Source of the DNA: CAIKMD01 sp963803265
GTDB lineage: Bacteria > Pseudomonadota > Alphaproteobacteria > ATCC43930 > CGMCC-115725
Direction of reading: 5' to 3'
DNA: 64,000 bases
Assembly: GCA_963803265.1 (NCBI GenBank)
Contig: CAWDLZ010000029.1
Coordinates: forward strand, 207,315-271,314
The notes under the pieces are model-generated. The model was not told where the DNA came from. It worked only from the letters and a program-made list of their open reading frames with translations, and did not search any database. Made by a program: the position numbers and the translations under genes. Of the stretch, positions 1 through 8,803 are shown piece by piece; position 1 is the stretch's first letter; each line of letters opens with the position of its first letter.

Positions 1-191
1 CGCGGCTCGGGCACGCTGACCGTGCCGATCTGGTTCAACGGCAACCTATTGCCATAGGCTTCGACGTGCACGGGATCGAGCAGATTCGCCGAGGCCCGGC
101 CGGTCCGCAGACCGACGAACTCCTTGCGCAGCACCTCGATCGCGCTTTCCATGCGCCGGCGCAAATCGGCGATGATCTTGTCCTCGCTCAT
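1..191 (-). CDS. frr: Ribosome recycling factor, N-terminal part (runs off the window)
   Basis: Frr works with EF-G to split post-termination ribosomes in the cytoplasm. Only the first 63 or so codons are present; the 3' end lies beyond base 1. The protein begins MSEDKIIADLRRRMESAIEV and continues through RTGRASANLLD, the family's conserved N-terminal helix and RTGRAS motif. The start is fixed by a 4-nt ATGA overlap with the pyrH stop (pyrH TGA at 188-190, frr ATG at 189-191), the usual rpsB-tsf-pyrH-frr coupling. Confidence 0.95.
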   Translation of the reverse strand, partial: MSEDKIIADLRRRMESAIEVLRKEFVGLRTGRASANLLDPVHVEAYGNRLPLNQIGTVSVPEP

Positions 192-922
192 GGCCGCATC
201 CCTTCTTCACTGATGATGGTGAAGCGTCCCCTGCCCGACACGACCTCGGCGAAGCCGCCCTTGTCGTGGATCGAAAAGACCAGGATCGGAATCCGATTCT
301 CGCGCGCAAGCGAGATCGCCGCGGCGTCCATGACACGAAGGTCGCGCGACAGCACCTCGAGATAGTTCAGCCGTTCGTAGCGCACCGCCTTCTTGTCGCT
401 GGCCGGATCGGCGCTGTAGACGCCATCGACCTTGGTCGCCTTCATCAGCGCGTCGCATTCCGTTTCCGAGGCGCGCAACGCCGCCGCGGTATCGGTGGTG
501 AAGAAAGGATTGCCGGTGCCCGCCGCGAAGATCACGGCGCGGCCCTTTTCCATGTGGCGGATGGCGCGGCGCCGGATATAGGGCTCGCACACGGCTTGCA
601 TCGAAATCGCGCTCTGCACCCGCGTCTGCACGCCGAGCCGCTCGAGCGCGCTCTGCATCGCGAGCGAGTTGATGATCGTAGCCAGCATCCCCATGTAGTC
701 GCCGGTCGCGCGCTCCATCCCGCCGGCAGTGCCCGAGAGGCCGCGAAAGATGTTGCCGCCGCCGACGACCATCGCGACCTGCACGCCACTGTCGTGAACG
801 GTTTTGACTTCGGCGGCAATCCGGGAGATGGTTTCGGGGTCGAGCCCGTAGCCCTGCTCGCCCATCAGCGCCTCGCCGCTGAGCTTCAGGAGGACACGCC
901 GGTATTTGGGTTCCGCTGCCAT
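188..922 (-). CDS. pyrH: UMP kinase
   Basis: Phosphorylates UMP to UDP in pyrimidine nucleotide synthesis, as a cytoplasmic hexamer of the amino-acid-kinase fold. The 244-residue length is normal for the family. Visible motifs are KLSGEAL near residue 13, the phosphate-binding GGGNIFRG near residue 54, and the GTGNPFFTTDTAAALRA stretch typical of bacterial PyrH. It lies third in the minus-strand rpsB-tsf-pyrH-frr operon, about 90 nt after tsf, and overlaps frr by 4 nt, which suggests translational coupling. It has no frameshift, unlike its neighbour tsf. Confidence 0.97.
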   Translation of the reverse strand: MAAEPKYRRVLLKLSGEALMGEQGYGLDPETISRIAAEVKTVHDSGVQVAMVVGGGNIFRGLSGTAGGMERATGDYMGMLATIINSLAMQSALERLGVQTRVQSAISMQAVCEPYIRRRAIRHMEKGRAVIFAAGTGNPFFTTDTAAALRASETECDALMKATKVDGVYSADPASDKKAVRYERLNYLEVLSRDLRVMDAAAISLARENRIPILVFSIHDKGGFAEVVSGRGRFTIISEEGMRP

Positions 923-1013
923 CCGATCAGACCCGAATTCGAGTGGCGCGGATCATACATGACCGGCGCCGTTCCGTCTCGCCCCTCCGCTCTTCCCCGA
1001 GTCGGCAGGATGG

Positions 1014-1938
1014 TCAATGTTTCAGAGTCGCCGCCACTTCGGCGGCGAAGTCGGTTTGCTCTTTCTCGATGCCCTCGCCCAGCACCAGCCGCTCGAAACC
1101 CGCGAGCTTGACCGGGGCGCCGACTTCCTCGGCGGCCAAGTCGACCACTTTCGCCACCTTGGTTTCGTCGTCGATGACGAATATCTGTTCGGATAGGACG
1201 CACTCTTCGTAAAATTTGCGCAACCGTCCCTCGACCATCTTATCGATCACGGCATCGGCTTTGCCGGTCGCCTTGGCCTGCTCGTGCAGCACGTCGCGCT
1301 CGCGCGCGAGATCGGCCGCCGGCATCGAGGGCGATATCGAGGTAAGAGGGCTTTGCCGCCGCGACGTGCATGGCAAGCTGGCGCCCAACTCCGGCTAGTC
1401 GCTCGGCATCTCCGGTCGACTCGAGCGCGACGAGCACCCCGATCTTGCCCAGATCGGGGCCGGCCGCGTTGTGGACGTAAGACCCGACCGCGCCGTGCGC
1501 GACCTCGAGCCGCGCCATCCGCCGCACTGACACGTTCTCGCCGATGGTCGCGATGAGATGGGCGAGTTCTTCGGCGACGCTGCGGCCGGTACCCGGGTAG
1601 GACGCGGCTATGAGCCGTTCGATATTCTTGTGGCCGAGCGCAAGCTCGGCGACGGCGCGGACGAATTTCTGGAAGGTCTCGTTGCGCGCGACGAAATCGG
1701 TTTCGGCGTTGACCTCGACCACGGCGCCGACCTTGCCCTTGACCGCGACGCCGATCAGACCTTCGGCGGCGATGCGTCCGGCCTTCTTGGCGGCGGCCGC
1801 GAGACCCTTCTTCCTGAGCCAATCCACCGCGCCTTCGAGATCGCCCGCGGTTTCGCTCAGGGCGCGCTTGCAATCCATCATGCCGGCGCCGGTCTTCTCG
1901 CGTAGTTCCTTGACGAGCGCTGCGGTGATTTCAGCCAT
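1014..1938 (-). CDS. tsf: Elongation factor Ts (single-base frameshift in the sequence as given)
   Basis: Guanine nucleotide exchange factor for EF-Tu. The N-terminal UBA-like part (MAEITAALVKELREKTGAGM), the TDFVARN motif and the core are in one frame up to SYLDIA near base 1332. The C-terminal part (MPAADLARERDVLHEQA, then the GEGIEKEQTDFAAEV end) is in another frame. The break is at the GGG of 1329-1331: removing one base gives DIASMPAADLARERD and an uninterrupted 307-residue protein, normal for the family. Because tsf is essential, an extra base in the read or assembly is more likely than a real mutation. The start at 1938 lies 14 nt after the rpsB stop. Confidence 0.93.
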
Positions 1939-1952
1939 GGCTCTGCTCCCGC

Positions 1953-2738
1953 TCACGCCGAAGGTTGTTCGGCGGCGGCTTCCGGCGCCGGGGCAAACTC
2001 CTCGGCCGGCACCATCGCTTGCGCACCGATATCGACGCCCGAAGCGACGGCTTCGGCCTGGAGCCCGTCGAGCACCGCGCTCGAGACCAGTTCGCAATAG
2101 AGATGCACCGCGCGCATCGCGTCGTCATTGCCCGGAACCGGGTAGGTAATGCCGGCGGGATCGGAATTGCTGTCGAGTATCGCGACAACCGGGATCTTGA
2201 GCTTATTCGCTTCCTGGATAGCGATCGCTTCCTTGTTGGTGTCGATGACGAAGAGGATGTCGGGGAGCCCGCCCATCTCCTTGATTCCGCCGAGCGCGCG
2301 CTCGAGCTTGTCGCGGTCGCGCGTCAGCGACAGCAGCTCGCGTTTCGTCAACCCTGCCTCGGGCTGGCTGATAGTCTCGTCGAGCTCGCGCAGGCGCTTG
2401 ATCGATTGCGAAATGGTCTTGAAATTCGTGAGCATGCCGCCGAGCCAGCGGTGATCGACGTAATATTGACCGCAGCGTTTAGCGGATTCGGCGATCGCCT
2501 CTTGCGCCTGCCGCTTGGTGCCGACGAACAAGACGCGCCCGCCCGAGGCCGCGACGTCGCGGATCGCGGTGAGTGCGCGCGCCAAGAGCGGCACGGTCTG
2601 CTCGAGGTCGATGATGTGGACGTGGTTGCGGACGCCGAAGATGTAGCCTTGCATCTTCGGATTCCAGCGCCGCGTGTGATGGCCGAAATGGACGCCCGCT
2701 TCCAGGAGCTGGCGCATGGTAAAGCTGGGGATAGGCAT
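1953..2738 (-). CDS. rpsB: 30S ribosomal protein S2
   Basis: Structural protein of the small subunit, needed to load S1. The 261-residue product starts MPIPSFTMRQLLEAGVHFGH and contains HHTRRWNPKM and the FVGTKRQAQE block of S2, plus the late GNDDAMRAVHLYCELVSSAV signature. The last 25 residues are an Ala/Glu/Pro-rich tail (EEFAPAPEAAAEQ), common in alphaproteobacterial S2. It is the first gene of the translation-factor operon. A promoter lies about 130 nt upstream (2866-2894), leaving a leader long enough for S2 autoregulation, although I cannot identify the S2-binding element itself. Confidence 0.97.
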   Translation of the reverse strand: MPIPSFTMRQLLEAGVHFGHHTRRWNPKMQGYIFGVRNHVHIIDLEQTVPLLARALTAIRDVAASGGRVLFVGTKRQAQEAIAESAKRCGQYYVDHRWLGGMLTNFKTISQSIKRLRELDETISQPEAGLTKRELLSLTRDRDKLERALGGIKEMGGLPDILFVIDTNKEAIAIQEANKLKIPVVAILDSNSDPAGITYPVPGNDDAMRAVHLYCELVSSAVLDGLQAEAVASGVDIGAQAMVPAEEFAPAPEAAAEQPSA

Positions 2739-2865
2739 GACTTCGGATCCTTCTCCGGTTGAGCCGCCGCGGGGGACCTATCGGCTTCATGCCGACACCG
2801 GAGCGGTCTTCGCGAAAACGAAGGCCGCATCCCCGCGTGAGGGGTTGAGTGAACGAAACACTAAG

Positions 2866-2894
2866 TAAATAGAGCGAAAGCGGCGGCTTGGCAA
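2866..2894 (-). promoter_or_regulatory. Sigma70-like promoter of rpsB-tsf-pyrH-frr
   Basis: Read on the minus strand, TTGCCA (2889-2894) and TATTTA (2866-2871) are separated by exactly 17 bases. The pair lies about 130 nt upstream of the rpsB start, with no competing gene between. The segment downstream holds a small CCCC/GGGG hairpin around 2832-2845. The assignment is by consensus and position only. Confidence 0.6.
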
Positions 2895-2973
2895 GGGCGG
2901 CCGGAGGCGGATTTAGAAGTATGAATACGCCGCCCGATCCGCTTCAATCGGCGAAACTCAAGGGAGCGACGCC

Positions 2974-3591
2974 ATGTCACGACCACGCTTCATTCGCGCC
3001 GCGCTGCTGATCGCGGCGCTCCTCCTGCCGGCGGTTTCGTCCGCCCAGGCGCAAGGCCCGGCCGCGCGCTTGCGCGGCCAAATCGCGCGCGTCCAAGGCG
3101 ACCTTCTCACCGTCAAATCGGCGGACGGCAAGATCGTGACCGTCGCCTTGACGCCGGATGCGACCGTAACCCTGGTGGTGCCGGCCCGGCTCACCGACAT
3201 CAAGCCGGGACGCTTCGTCGGCACCGCCGCGCGGCCCGAGGCTAATAACCGGTGGCGGGCGATCGAGGTCCACATCTTTCCGCTCGGCTCCCACCTTGGC
3301 GAAGGCCACCGACCGTGGCAACCGGAGCCCGGCGCCACCATGACCAATGCCGATGTTACCGCCGTGGTGGTCCATGGGAAGGACGGAGCGATCACCCTCA
3401 CCACGGGCGGGCAGAGCTTCGACATCGACGTGCCGAAAGGCACGCCGATCGTCGCCATTCGGCCGGGCACGCGTAAGCTGCTGGTCAAGCGCGCCGAGGT
3501 CACCGTCAACCAGGCCATCGCCGGCGCGGACGGGACGCTGTCGGCCAAGTCGATCACCGTCAGCAAGGCCCGCTCCTGGCCGCCGAAATAG
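2974..3591 (+). CDS. Exported protein of unknown function, two repeated beta-type modules
   Basis: A 205-residue protein with a clear Sec signal peptide (MSRPRFIRAALLIAALLLPA, cleavage expected after SAQAQ). The mature part has two similar modules. One, near residues 32-65, reads RGQIARVQGDLLTVKSADGK followed by VTVAL. The other, near residues 125-150, reads NADVTAVVVHGKDGAITLTT. This resembles the small beta-barrel repeats of DUF5666-type periplasmic proteins, but I would not assign a function. An AGGGAGCG ribosome-binding site precedes the ATG. It is monocistronic, divergent from rpsB and convergent with tusA. Confidence 0.75.
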   Translation: MSRPRFIRAALLIAALLLPAVSSAQAQGPAARLRGQIARVQGDLLTVKSADGKIVTVALTPDATVTLVVPARLTDIKPGRFVGTAARPEANNRWRAIEVHIFPLGSHLGEGHRPWQPEPGATMTNADVTAVVVHGKDGAITLTTGGQSFDIDVPKGTPIVAIRPGTRKLLVKRAEVTVNQAIAGADGTLSAKSITVSKARSWPPK

Positions 3592-3609
3592 GCGGGTCGC
3601 GCGGGCGAT

Positions 3610-3644
3610 GGATTTAGCGGGGGCGTCGCCATCCCGCTCCATCC
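3610..3644. terminator. Possible bidirectional terminator hairpin
   Basis: AGCGGG (3616-3621) pairs with CCCGCT (3633-3638), flanked by GGAT (3610-3613) and ATCC (3641-3644) across a 2x2 internal loop. It lies between the convergent exported-protein gene (ends 3591) and tusA (ends 3690). There is no U-tract, so intrinsic termination is uncertain. Confidence 0.35.
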
Positions 3645-3689
3645 AGACGCCGCGCGCCATTACCGGGAAGCGGGAACGAAGCGAGCGGA

Positions 3690-3923
3690 TTAGGGCGCCT
3701 TACGGATCGTGAACTCGATCACGCCGCCGGGCTCCTCGCGGCAATCGAGCAGCGTCGCGCCAGTGACCCGGCAGAAATGCTCGAAATCCTTGACCGCGCC
3801 GGGATCGGTCGCGAGCACGCGTAGGGTTCCGCCCGCCGGCAGGCCCTTCATCGCCTTGCGCGCCTTGAGGACCGGCAGCGGGCATTTCATTCCTTTGGTG
3901 TTGAGCGTGACGATATCGCTCAT
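3690..3923 (-). CDS. TusA-family sulfurtransferase
   Basis: A 77-residue cytoplasmic sulfur carrier of the TusA/SirA/YeeD fold. The catalytic cysteine lies in the family signature near the N-terminus, GMKCPLPVLKARKAM (Cys about residue 14). The domain continues through the GTLRVLATDPGAVKDF strand and helix and ends EFTIRKAP. I chose the ATG at 3923 because the longer in-frame ATG at 3965 would lie inside parC. It follows the parC stop (3934) by 10 nt, so it is probably the last gene of the rpoZ-to-parC operon. Its partner enzyme is not visible here. Confidence 0.88.
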   Translation of the reverse strand: MSDIVTLNTKGMKCPLPVLKARKAMKGLPAGGTLRVLATDPGAVKDFEHFCRVTGATLLDCREEPGGVIEFTIRKAP

Positions 3924-3933
3924 CGGCTCGAGC

Positions 3934-6162
3934 TTACCCGAAACGATTGCTGCGCGGAAAGCCACGGGGAGCGACCCTTCCGGCGCCCGCGCGCTGACCC
4001 TGCCAGGTCAACAGCTCGGTCTCGGTGCGGACGCGACTCTCGCCCTGGCGCCAGGCGAGGCCGTCGGCGAGATGGAACACCGTCGCGTCGGCCAGACCGC
4101 CTTCGTGATAGCGCTGCAGGATCACGCCGCGCCCGCGCGCCAACTCCGGCATTTCGGCCAGCGGGAATAGGAGCAGCTTGTGGTTGTCGCCCACCACCGC
4201 GACGGTATCGCCCGCGGCCGCGACGCAGACCCGCGCGGTCGCGCCGTCGCCGAGATTGAGCACCTGCTTGCCGTTGCGCGTCTGCGCCAGAACCTCGTCG
4301 GCCGGCACGACGAAGCCGCGCCCGTCACTCGCCGCGAGCAAAAGCTTTACGCCCGGCCGATAGGCGAGAAGGGCCACGACATCGTGCTCGTTATCGAGGT
4401 CGATCATCAGCCGGATCGGCTCGCCGGCCCCGCGCCCGCCCGGCAGCTTGCCGACATCGAGCGTGTAGAACCGGCCGTTGCTCGCGAACAGCAGCAGCTT
4501 GTCGGCGGTCGATGCCTCGATCGCAAAACGCGCCTCGTCGCCTTCCTTGTACTTCACGTCGGCGAGGACAAGGTTGCGACCCTTCACCGCGCGAATCCAG
4601 CCCTTGGCCGAGCAGAGCACGGTCGCGGGCTCGCGCTCCACCAGCGCCTCGAGAGGAACCTCGATATCGGCGGGGGGCTGGCCGATCGTGGTGCGGCGCT
4701 TGCCCAGCAGCGTCGCCGGCCCGAACTCCTTACGAATCTCGGCGATCTCGGCCTGGATCGCCTTCCATTGCGCCTTCTCGTCCTTTGCCAGCGCCTTCAG
4801 CTCTTTTTCCTCGGAGGTCAGCGCGGCGAGCTCTTGCCGGATCGCGATCTCCTCGAGCTTGCGCAGGGCGCGCAAGCGCAAATTCAGGATCGCCTCGGCC
4901 TGAACCTCGCTGAGCTTCCAGCGCTTGATCATGCGCTCCTTGGCATCGTCATGGTCGCGGATGATCCGGATGACCTCGTCGAGATGGAGATAGACGATCA
5001 TCTGACCGCGCAGGATCTCGGCGCGGCGCGCGATCTCGGCGAGGCGGAACGCGGTGCGGCGCAGCAAGACTTCGCGGCGGTGATCGAGGAAGGCTTGCAG
5101 CGCTTCCTTCAAATCCATCACCCGCGGCACGCTCTCAGCGTCGAGCACGTTGAGGTTCAAGGGAATCCGCACTTCGAGCTCGGTCGCGCGGAACAAGGAT
5201 TCCATCAGCACGGCGGCCTCGACGTTGCGGGTCTTCGGCTCGAGCACGAGGCGCACGACGTCGGTGAATTCGTCGCGAATGTCGGCAAGGAGCGGCAGCT
5301 TCTTCTCTTCCAACAGCGCCGCGATGCGCTCGATCAGCCGCGACTTCTGCACCTGATAGGGAATCTCGGTGACGACGACCTGATAGAGGCCACGGGCTTG
5401 CTCTTCGACGACCCAGCGCGCGCGCAGGCGGAAACTGCCGCGGCCGGTCGCATAAGCCTGCACCACCGAGGCGCGCGGTTCGATCAGCACGCCGCCGGTT
5501 GGGAAATCGGGCCCGGGAATCAGCTCGACCAAATCCGCGATGGTGGTAGCTTTCGGACGCCGCACCAGATTGGCCAGCGCGTCGCACAGCTCGACGATGT
5601 TATGGGGCGGGATGCTGGTCGCCATGCCGACGGCGATGCCCGAGGCGCCGTTCGCCAAAAGATTGGGAAAGCGCGCCGGCAGCACCACCGGCTCTTCGCT
5701 CTCGCCGTCATAGGTGGGGCGGAAATCGACCGCGTTCTCGTCGATGCCGGCGAGCAGCGCCTGGGCCACCTCGGTCATGCGGCTTTCGGTGTAGCGCATC
5801 GCGGCCGCGCCATCGCCGTCGATATTGCCGAAATTGCCCTGACCGTCGATCAGCGGATAGCGTTGCGCGAAATCCTGTGCCAGGCGCACCAGCGCCTCGT
5901 AGACCGCGATGTCGCCATGGGGATGGAATTTGCCGATCACGTCGCCGACGACGCGCGCCGATTTCTTGTAGCCCGATTTCGGGTCGAGATGGAGCTGGCG
6001 CATCGCGAACAGCAAGCGCCGGTGCACCGGCTTCAGCCCGTCGCGAACATCGGGCAGCGAGCGCGCGACGATGGTCGAGAGCGCATAGGAGAGATAGCGC
6101 TCGCCCAGCGCCTCGGCGAACGGGATATCGCGCAGCTCGCCTTTCTCCGTCGCGGTGCTCAT
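3934..6162 (-). CDS. parC: DNA topoisomerase IV subunit A
   Basis: Breakage-reunion subunit that decatenates daughter chromosomes with ParE. The 742-residue product has the winged-helix/tower domain with the catalytic tyrosine in AAMRYTESRM (about Tyr124), a long coiled coil around residues 425-490 and a beta-pinwheel C-terminus. The quinolone-determining stretch reads HPHGDIAVYEAL, with Ile where E. coli ParC has Ser80. Its length, the absence of a GyrA box and the neighbour recO favour parC over gyrA. The start overlaps the recO stop by 4 nt (ATGA). Confidence 0.95.
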   Translation of the reverse strand: MSTATEKGELRDIPFAEALGERYLSYALSTIVARSLPDVRDGLKPVHRRLLFAMRQLHLDPKSGYKKSARVVGDVIGKFHPHGDIAVYEALVRLAQDFAQRYPLIDGQGNFGNIDGDGAAAMRYTESRMTEVAQALLAGIDENAVDFRPTYDGESEEPVVLPARFPNLLANGASGIAVGMATSIPPHNIVELCDALANLVRRPKATTIADLVELIPGPDFPTGGVLIEPRASVVQAYATGRGSFRLRARWVVEEQARGLYQVVVTEIPYQVQKSRLIERIAALLEEKKLPLLADIRDEFTDVVRLVLEPKTRNVEAAVLMESLFRATELEVRIPLNLNVLDAESVPRVMDLKEALQAFLDHRREVLLRRTAFRLAEIARRAEILRGQMIVYLHLDEVIRIIRDHDDAKERMIKRWKLSEVQAEAILNLRLRALRKLEEIAIRQELAALTSEEKELKALAKDEKAQWKAIQAEIAEIRKEFGPATLLGKRRTTIGQPPADIEVPLEALVEREPATVLCSAKGWIRAVKGRNLVLADVKYKEGDEARFAIEASTADKLLLFASNGRFYTLDVGKLPGGRGAGEPIRLMIDLDNEHDVVALLAYRPGVKLLLAASDGRGFVVPADEVLAQTRNGKQVLNLGDGATARVCVAAAGDTVAVVGDNHKLLLFPLAEMPELARGRGVILQRYHEGGLADATVFHLADGLAWRQGESRVRTETELLTWQGQRAGAGRVAPRGFPRSNRFG

Positions 6163-6905
6163 ACGCTAGGTATAGTAAGAACCTGGCGCAACGCGTCAAT
6201 ATATCGCGAACGCGCGGCCGGCAGCTTCCGCCCGTGCGGGGCGAAGACGCGGCGCTCGAGAAAGAAGCCGGTGAGCGCCAGCCCATCCAGAACATCTTCC
6301 GGCTCGGGGCGCAGGTTCGCGGCGCCTTGGCGCAGGAAGGGCGGCAGCCGCAGCAGCTTGTCGCGATAAGCCGCGCCGGCGGCAGCCGATACCGCTTGGC
6401 CGGACCGCGGCGAGACATAGATCAGATTATCGGTCACGCCGGTCGCCGCGCAGCATGAGCGATCGAGGCCGAAGCCCAGCTCTTCGAGGAGCGCCATCTC
6501 CCACTCGACGAACACGACCGCCCAGCGGTCGTCCTCGGCGAGCGCCGCGATCAGCGCGCGCAACCCGTCAAAGGCGCGGGGATGCGGCTCGCGCTCGGGC
6601 AACGTCGCGGCCGCCAGCGCCGAAGCCGATGCGAGCGCCGCCAACCGCGCCCGGTCATCGAGCAAGCGCCCCGCTTGACTTTCGACGAGCTCGCCGATGA
6701 ACGAGCCCAAATGCTCGGCGAGGCGCGCCTTCCAGGTCACCAACAGGCGACTGCCGATCTGCCATTGGGCGCGGCTGCGCGGCGACTGACCGCCGCGCAG
6801 CAGACCGGCGTGACGGCCATGCTCGCGCGTCAGCACCTGCACGACCAGCGCGCGCTCGCCGTGGCGGCGCGCCGCCAGCACCACGCCTTCATCGCTCCAC
6901 TGCAT
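6159..6905 (-). CDS. recO: DNA repair protein RecO
   Basis: Helps RecR load RecA on SSB-coated DNA in the RecF pathway. The 248-residue length is normal. The N-terminal OB-fold begins MQWSDEGVVLAARRHGERAL and contains the HAGLLRGGQSPRSRAQWQIG strand region. The C-terminal helical domain has FEWEMALLEELGFGLD-like sequence around residue 135 and a single cysteine pair region (RSCCAATG) rather than a full zinc cluster. It overlaps parC by 4 nt and lies 27 nt after the second signal peptidase gene, in the same operon. Confidence 0.93.
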   Translation of the reverse strand: MQWSDEGVVLAARRHGERALVVQVLTREHGRHAGLLRGGQSPRSRAQWQIGSRLLVTWKARLAEHLGSFIGELVESQAGRLLDDRARLAALASASALAAATLPEREPHPRAFDGLRALIAALAEDDRWAVVFVEWEMALLEELGFGLDRSCCAATGVTDNLIYVSPRSGQAVSAAAGAAYRDKLLRLPPFLRQGAANLRPEPEDVLDGLALTGFFLERRVFAPHGRKLPAARSRYIDALRQVLTIPSV

Positions 6906-6932
6906 CGTCGCCTTTCGCAGCTTCTCGCGGCG

Positions 6933-7907
6933 TCACGAGCCGTCAAGCCCCAGACCGATCCGCCGCCACCGGATCGCGGCGGGCCATTCCCAGATCTGCC
7001 ACGGGCGGGTGGAGCGATTGCTGGAAAAATAAACGATGCCGGCGCGCGCGACGAAGTTTTCCGCCGGCACGAAGCCGACGCCGCTCCCGTCAACGCGGCT
7101 ATCGGCGGAATCGTCGCGATTGTCGCCCATCATGAAATAGCTTCCCGGCGGCACCGTGAACAGGCCCGTGTTCTCGGCCGGAAGATCGTCGCCGCTCACG
7201 ATGATGCGGTAACTAACGCCATTCGGGAGCGTCTCGCGATAGCGGTGGCGGGCGGTCCGGCTCGGGTAGAGCGCCAGATCGCGGACTTCTCGCCGCACGG
7301 CCACGTCATTGATATAGACGACACCGCTTTTCACCTGGACGCGGTCTCCGGGCAGTCCGATCACGCGCTTGACGAAATCGATCGACGGATCGGCCGGGAG
7401 CTTGAAGACCGCGACATCGCCGCGCTCGGGCGCGCGATCGGCATAGGCGTTCTCGACGCCCCACCAATAATCGCCGGCCAGCACGGTCGGCTCCATCGAT
7501 CCACTCGGCGTCCGATAGGTTGACCAGGAGCGCCAACCGAAAACCTGCTCGACGGGGAAGGCCAGCGCCACGATGAATGCGGCATAGACGAGATAGCGCC
7601 GCCAGCGCAAGAGGCGCCGACGATCGGCGCCGGCGCGGCGCTGGAACGCATCGACCCCGGCCGCGATCGCGATCAGAAATCCCAGGGCGACGCCGGCCAC
7701 GATGAGGAGGAAAACGAGCCAGGCCGGCCAGCCGGGATAGACATAGGCCGTGAATTCGACCGGCACCGCGCTCGCAATCGCAGCGGCGGCGAAACCGGCG
7801 CCACGATAATACTCGCCGTTAAAGGCTTGGCCGAGGCCCGGCAGCACCAGAGAGAGCAGGAACGCCCACCAGCGCGACGCGCGTTCCGGCCGGAGCCTCG
7901 CGATCAT
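6933..7907 (-). CDS. lepB: Signal peptidase I paralogue with an extra N-terminal membrane domain
   Basis: Second S26 signal peptidase of this operon, 324 residues. Before the protease domain there is a hydrophobic module (residues 12-85, SLVLPGLGQAFNGEYYRG and two or three membrane spans) resembling small PGLGQ/TM2-like domains. A further membrane span near residues 104-120 follows. The catalytic serine is in TPSGSMEP (Ser137) and the general-base lysine in DFVKRVIGLPGD (Lys180); the GDNRDDSADSR box is present. The start at 7907 gives an ATGA overlap with the era stop. The main lepB lies at 9501-10240, so this copy may have a specialised substrate set, which is inference. Confidence 0.9.
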   Translation of the reverse strand: MIARLRPERASRWWAFLLSLVLPGLGQAFNGEYYRGAGFAAAAIASAVPVEFTAYVYPGWPAWLVFLLIVAGVALGFLIAIAAGVDAFQRRAGADRRRLLRWRRYLVYAAFIVALAFPVEQVFGWRSWSTYRTPSGSMEPTVLAGDYWWGVENAYADRAPERGDVAVFKLPADPSIDFVKRVIGLPGDRVQVKSGVVYINDVAVRREVRDLALYPSRTARHRYRETLPNGVSYRIIVSGDDLPAENTGLFTVPPGSYFMMGDNRDDSADSRVDGSGVGFVPAENFVARAGIVYFSSNRSTRPWQIWEWPAAIRWRRIGLGLDGS

Positions 7908-8803
7908 TCGGCGAAATCGAGCCCGATCGCCTGATAATGGGCGCGATCCTCGGCCCAACCCTCACTGACGCGCACGAAGAGGAACAGATGAACGCGGCGC
8001 TCCAACAACCGCTCGAGCTCGGCGCGCGCGGTCGCGCCGATGCGCTTGATCTGCGCGCCGCCCTTGCCAAGGACGATCGCTTTCTGACCGGGGCGCTCGA
8101 CATGAATCGTCTGGGTGATCTTGACGCTGCCATCTTCGCGCTCTTCCCAGCCTTCGGTCTCGACCGTCGCGGCATAGGGCAACTCCTCGCGAAGCTGCAG
8201 AAAAATCTGCTCGCGCGTGATCTCGGCGGCCAGCAGGCGCTCGGGCAGGTCGGTCAACTGGTCTTCGGGGAAGAGCCACGGGCCTTCCGGCACCGCGCCG
8301 GCCAGATAATCGGCAAGATCGGCGGTGCCGTCGCCGGTCGTGCTCGAGATCATGAACAGGCGCTCGACATCGCAGGCTCGGCCGAGGGCGTCGGCGAGCG
8401 GCAGCAGCGTTTCGCGCTTCACGAGGTCGACCTTGTTGAGCGCGATCACCGGCCGCCGTCCGGCCGCCTTCAAGCGCTCGAGGATGCCGCGCGTATCGCC
8501 GTCGAAACCGCGTGCGGCATCGACCAGCACCACGACAATGTCGGCGTCCTCGGCGCCCGCCCAGGCCGCCGCCACCATGGCGCGGTCGAGCCGGCGCCGG
8601 GGCGCGAAGATGCCGGGCGTGTCGACGAAAATCAGTTGCGCCGTGCCGCGCAGTGCCAGCCCTAGCACCCGGCTGCGCGTCGTCTGCACCTTGGGGCTGA
8701 CGATCGCGAGCTTGGTGCCGACGAGCAGGTTCAGCAGCGTCGATTTGCCGGCATTCGGCGCGCCGACGAGTGCGATGTAACCGCAGCGCCTAACGTCGTT
8801 CAT
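7904..8803 (-). CDS. era: GTPase Era
   Basis: Ras-like GTPase that binds the 3' end of 16S rRNA in 30S assembly. The 299-residue protein has G1 GAPNAGKST (residues 15-23), G3 DTPGIF, G4 NKVD, and a C-terminal KH domain with VLGKGGAQIKRIG. The frame stays open well upstream of 8803, but that part is only the antiframe of rnc. The ATG at 8803 gives the family N-terminus (MNDVRRCGYIALVG) and a 4-nt overlap with the rnc stop. The rnc-era pair is a conserved operon in bacteria. Confidence 0.96.
   Translation of the reverse strand: MNDVRRCGYIALVGAPNAGKSTLLNLLVGTKLAIVSPKVQTTRSRVLGLALRGTAQLIFVDTPGIFAPRRRLDRAMVAAAWAGAEDADIVVVLVDAARGFDGDTRGILERLKAAGRRPVIALNKVDLVKRETLLPLADALGRACDVERLFMISSTTGDGTADLADYLAGAVPEGPWLFPEDQLTDLPERLLAAEITREQIFLQLREELPYAATVETEGWEEREDGSVKITQTIHVERPGQKAIVLGKGGAQIKRIGATARAELERLLERRVHLFLFVRVSEGWAEDRAHYQAIGLDFAE

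Noticed and set aside
4180..6369. A 729-codon open frame on the plus strand opposite parC
   Set aside because: High-GC third positions leave the antisense frame open. Its translation is Arg/His/Asp-rich with no family features, while the minus strand encodes a complete ParC.
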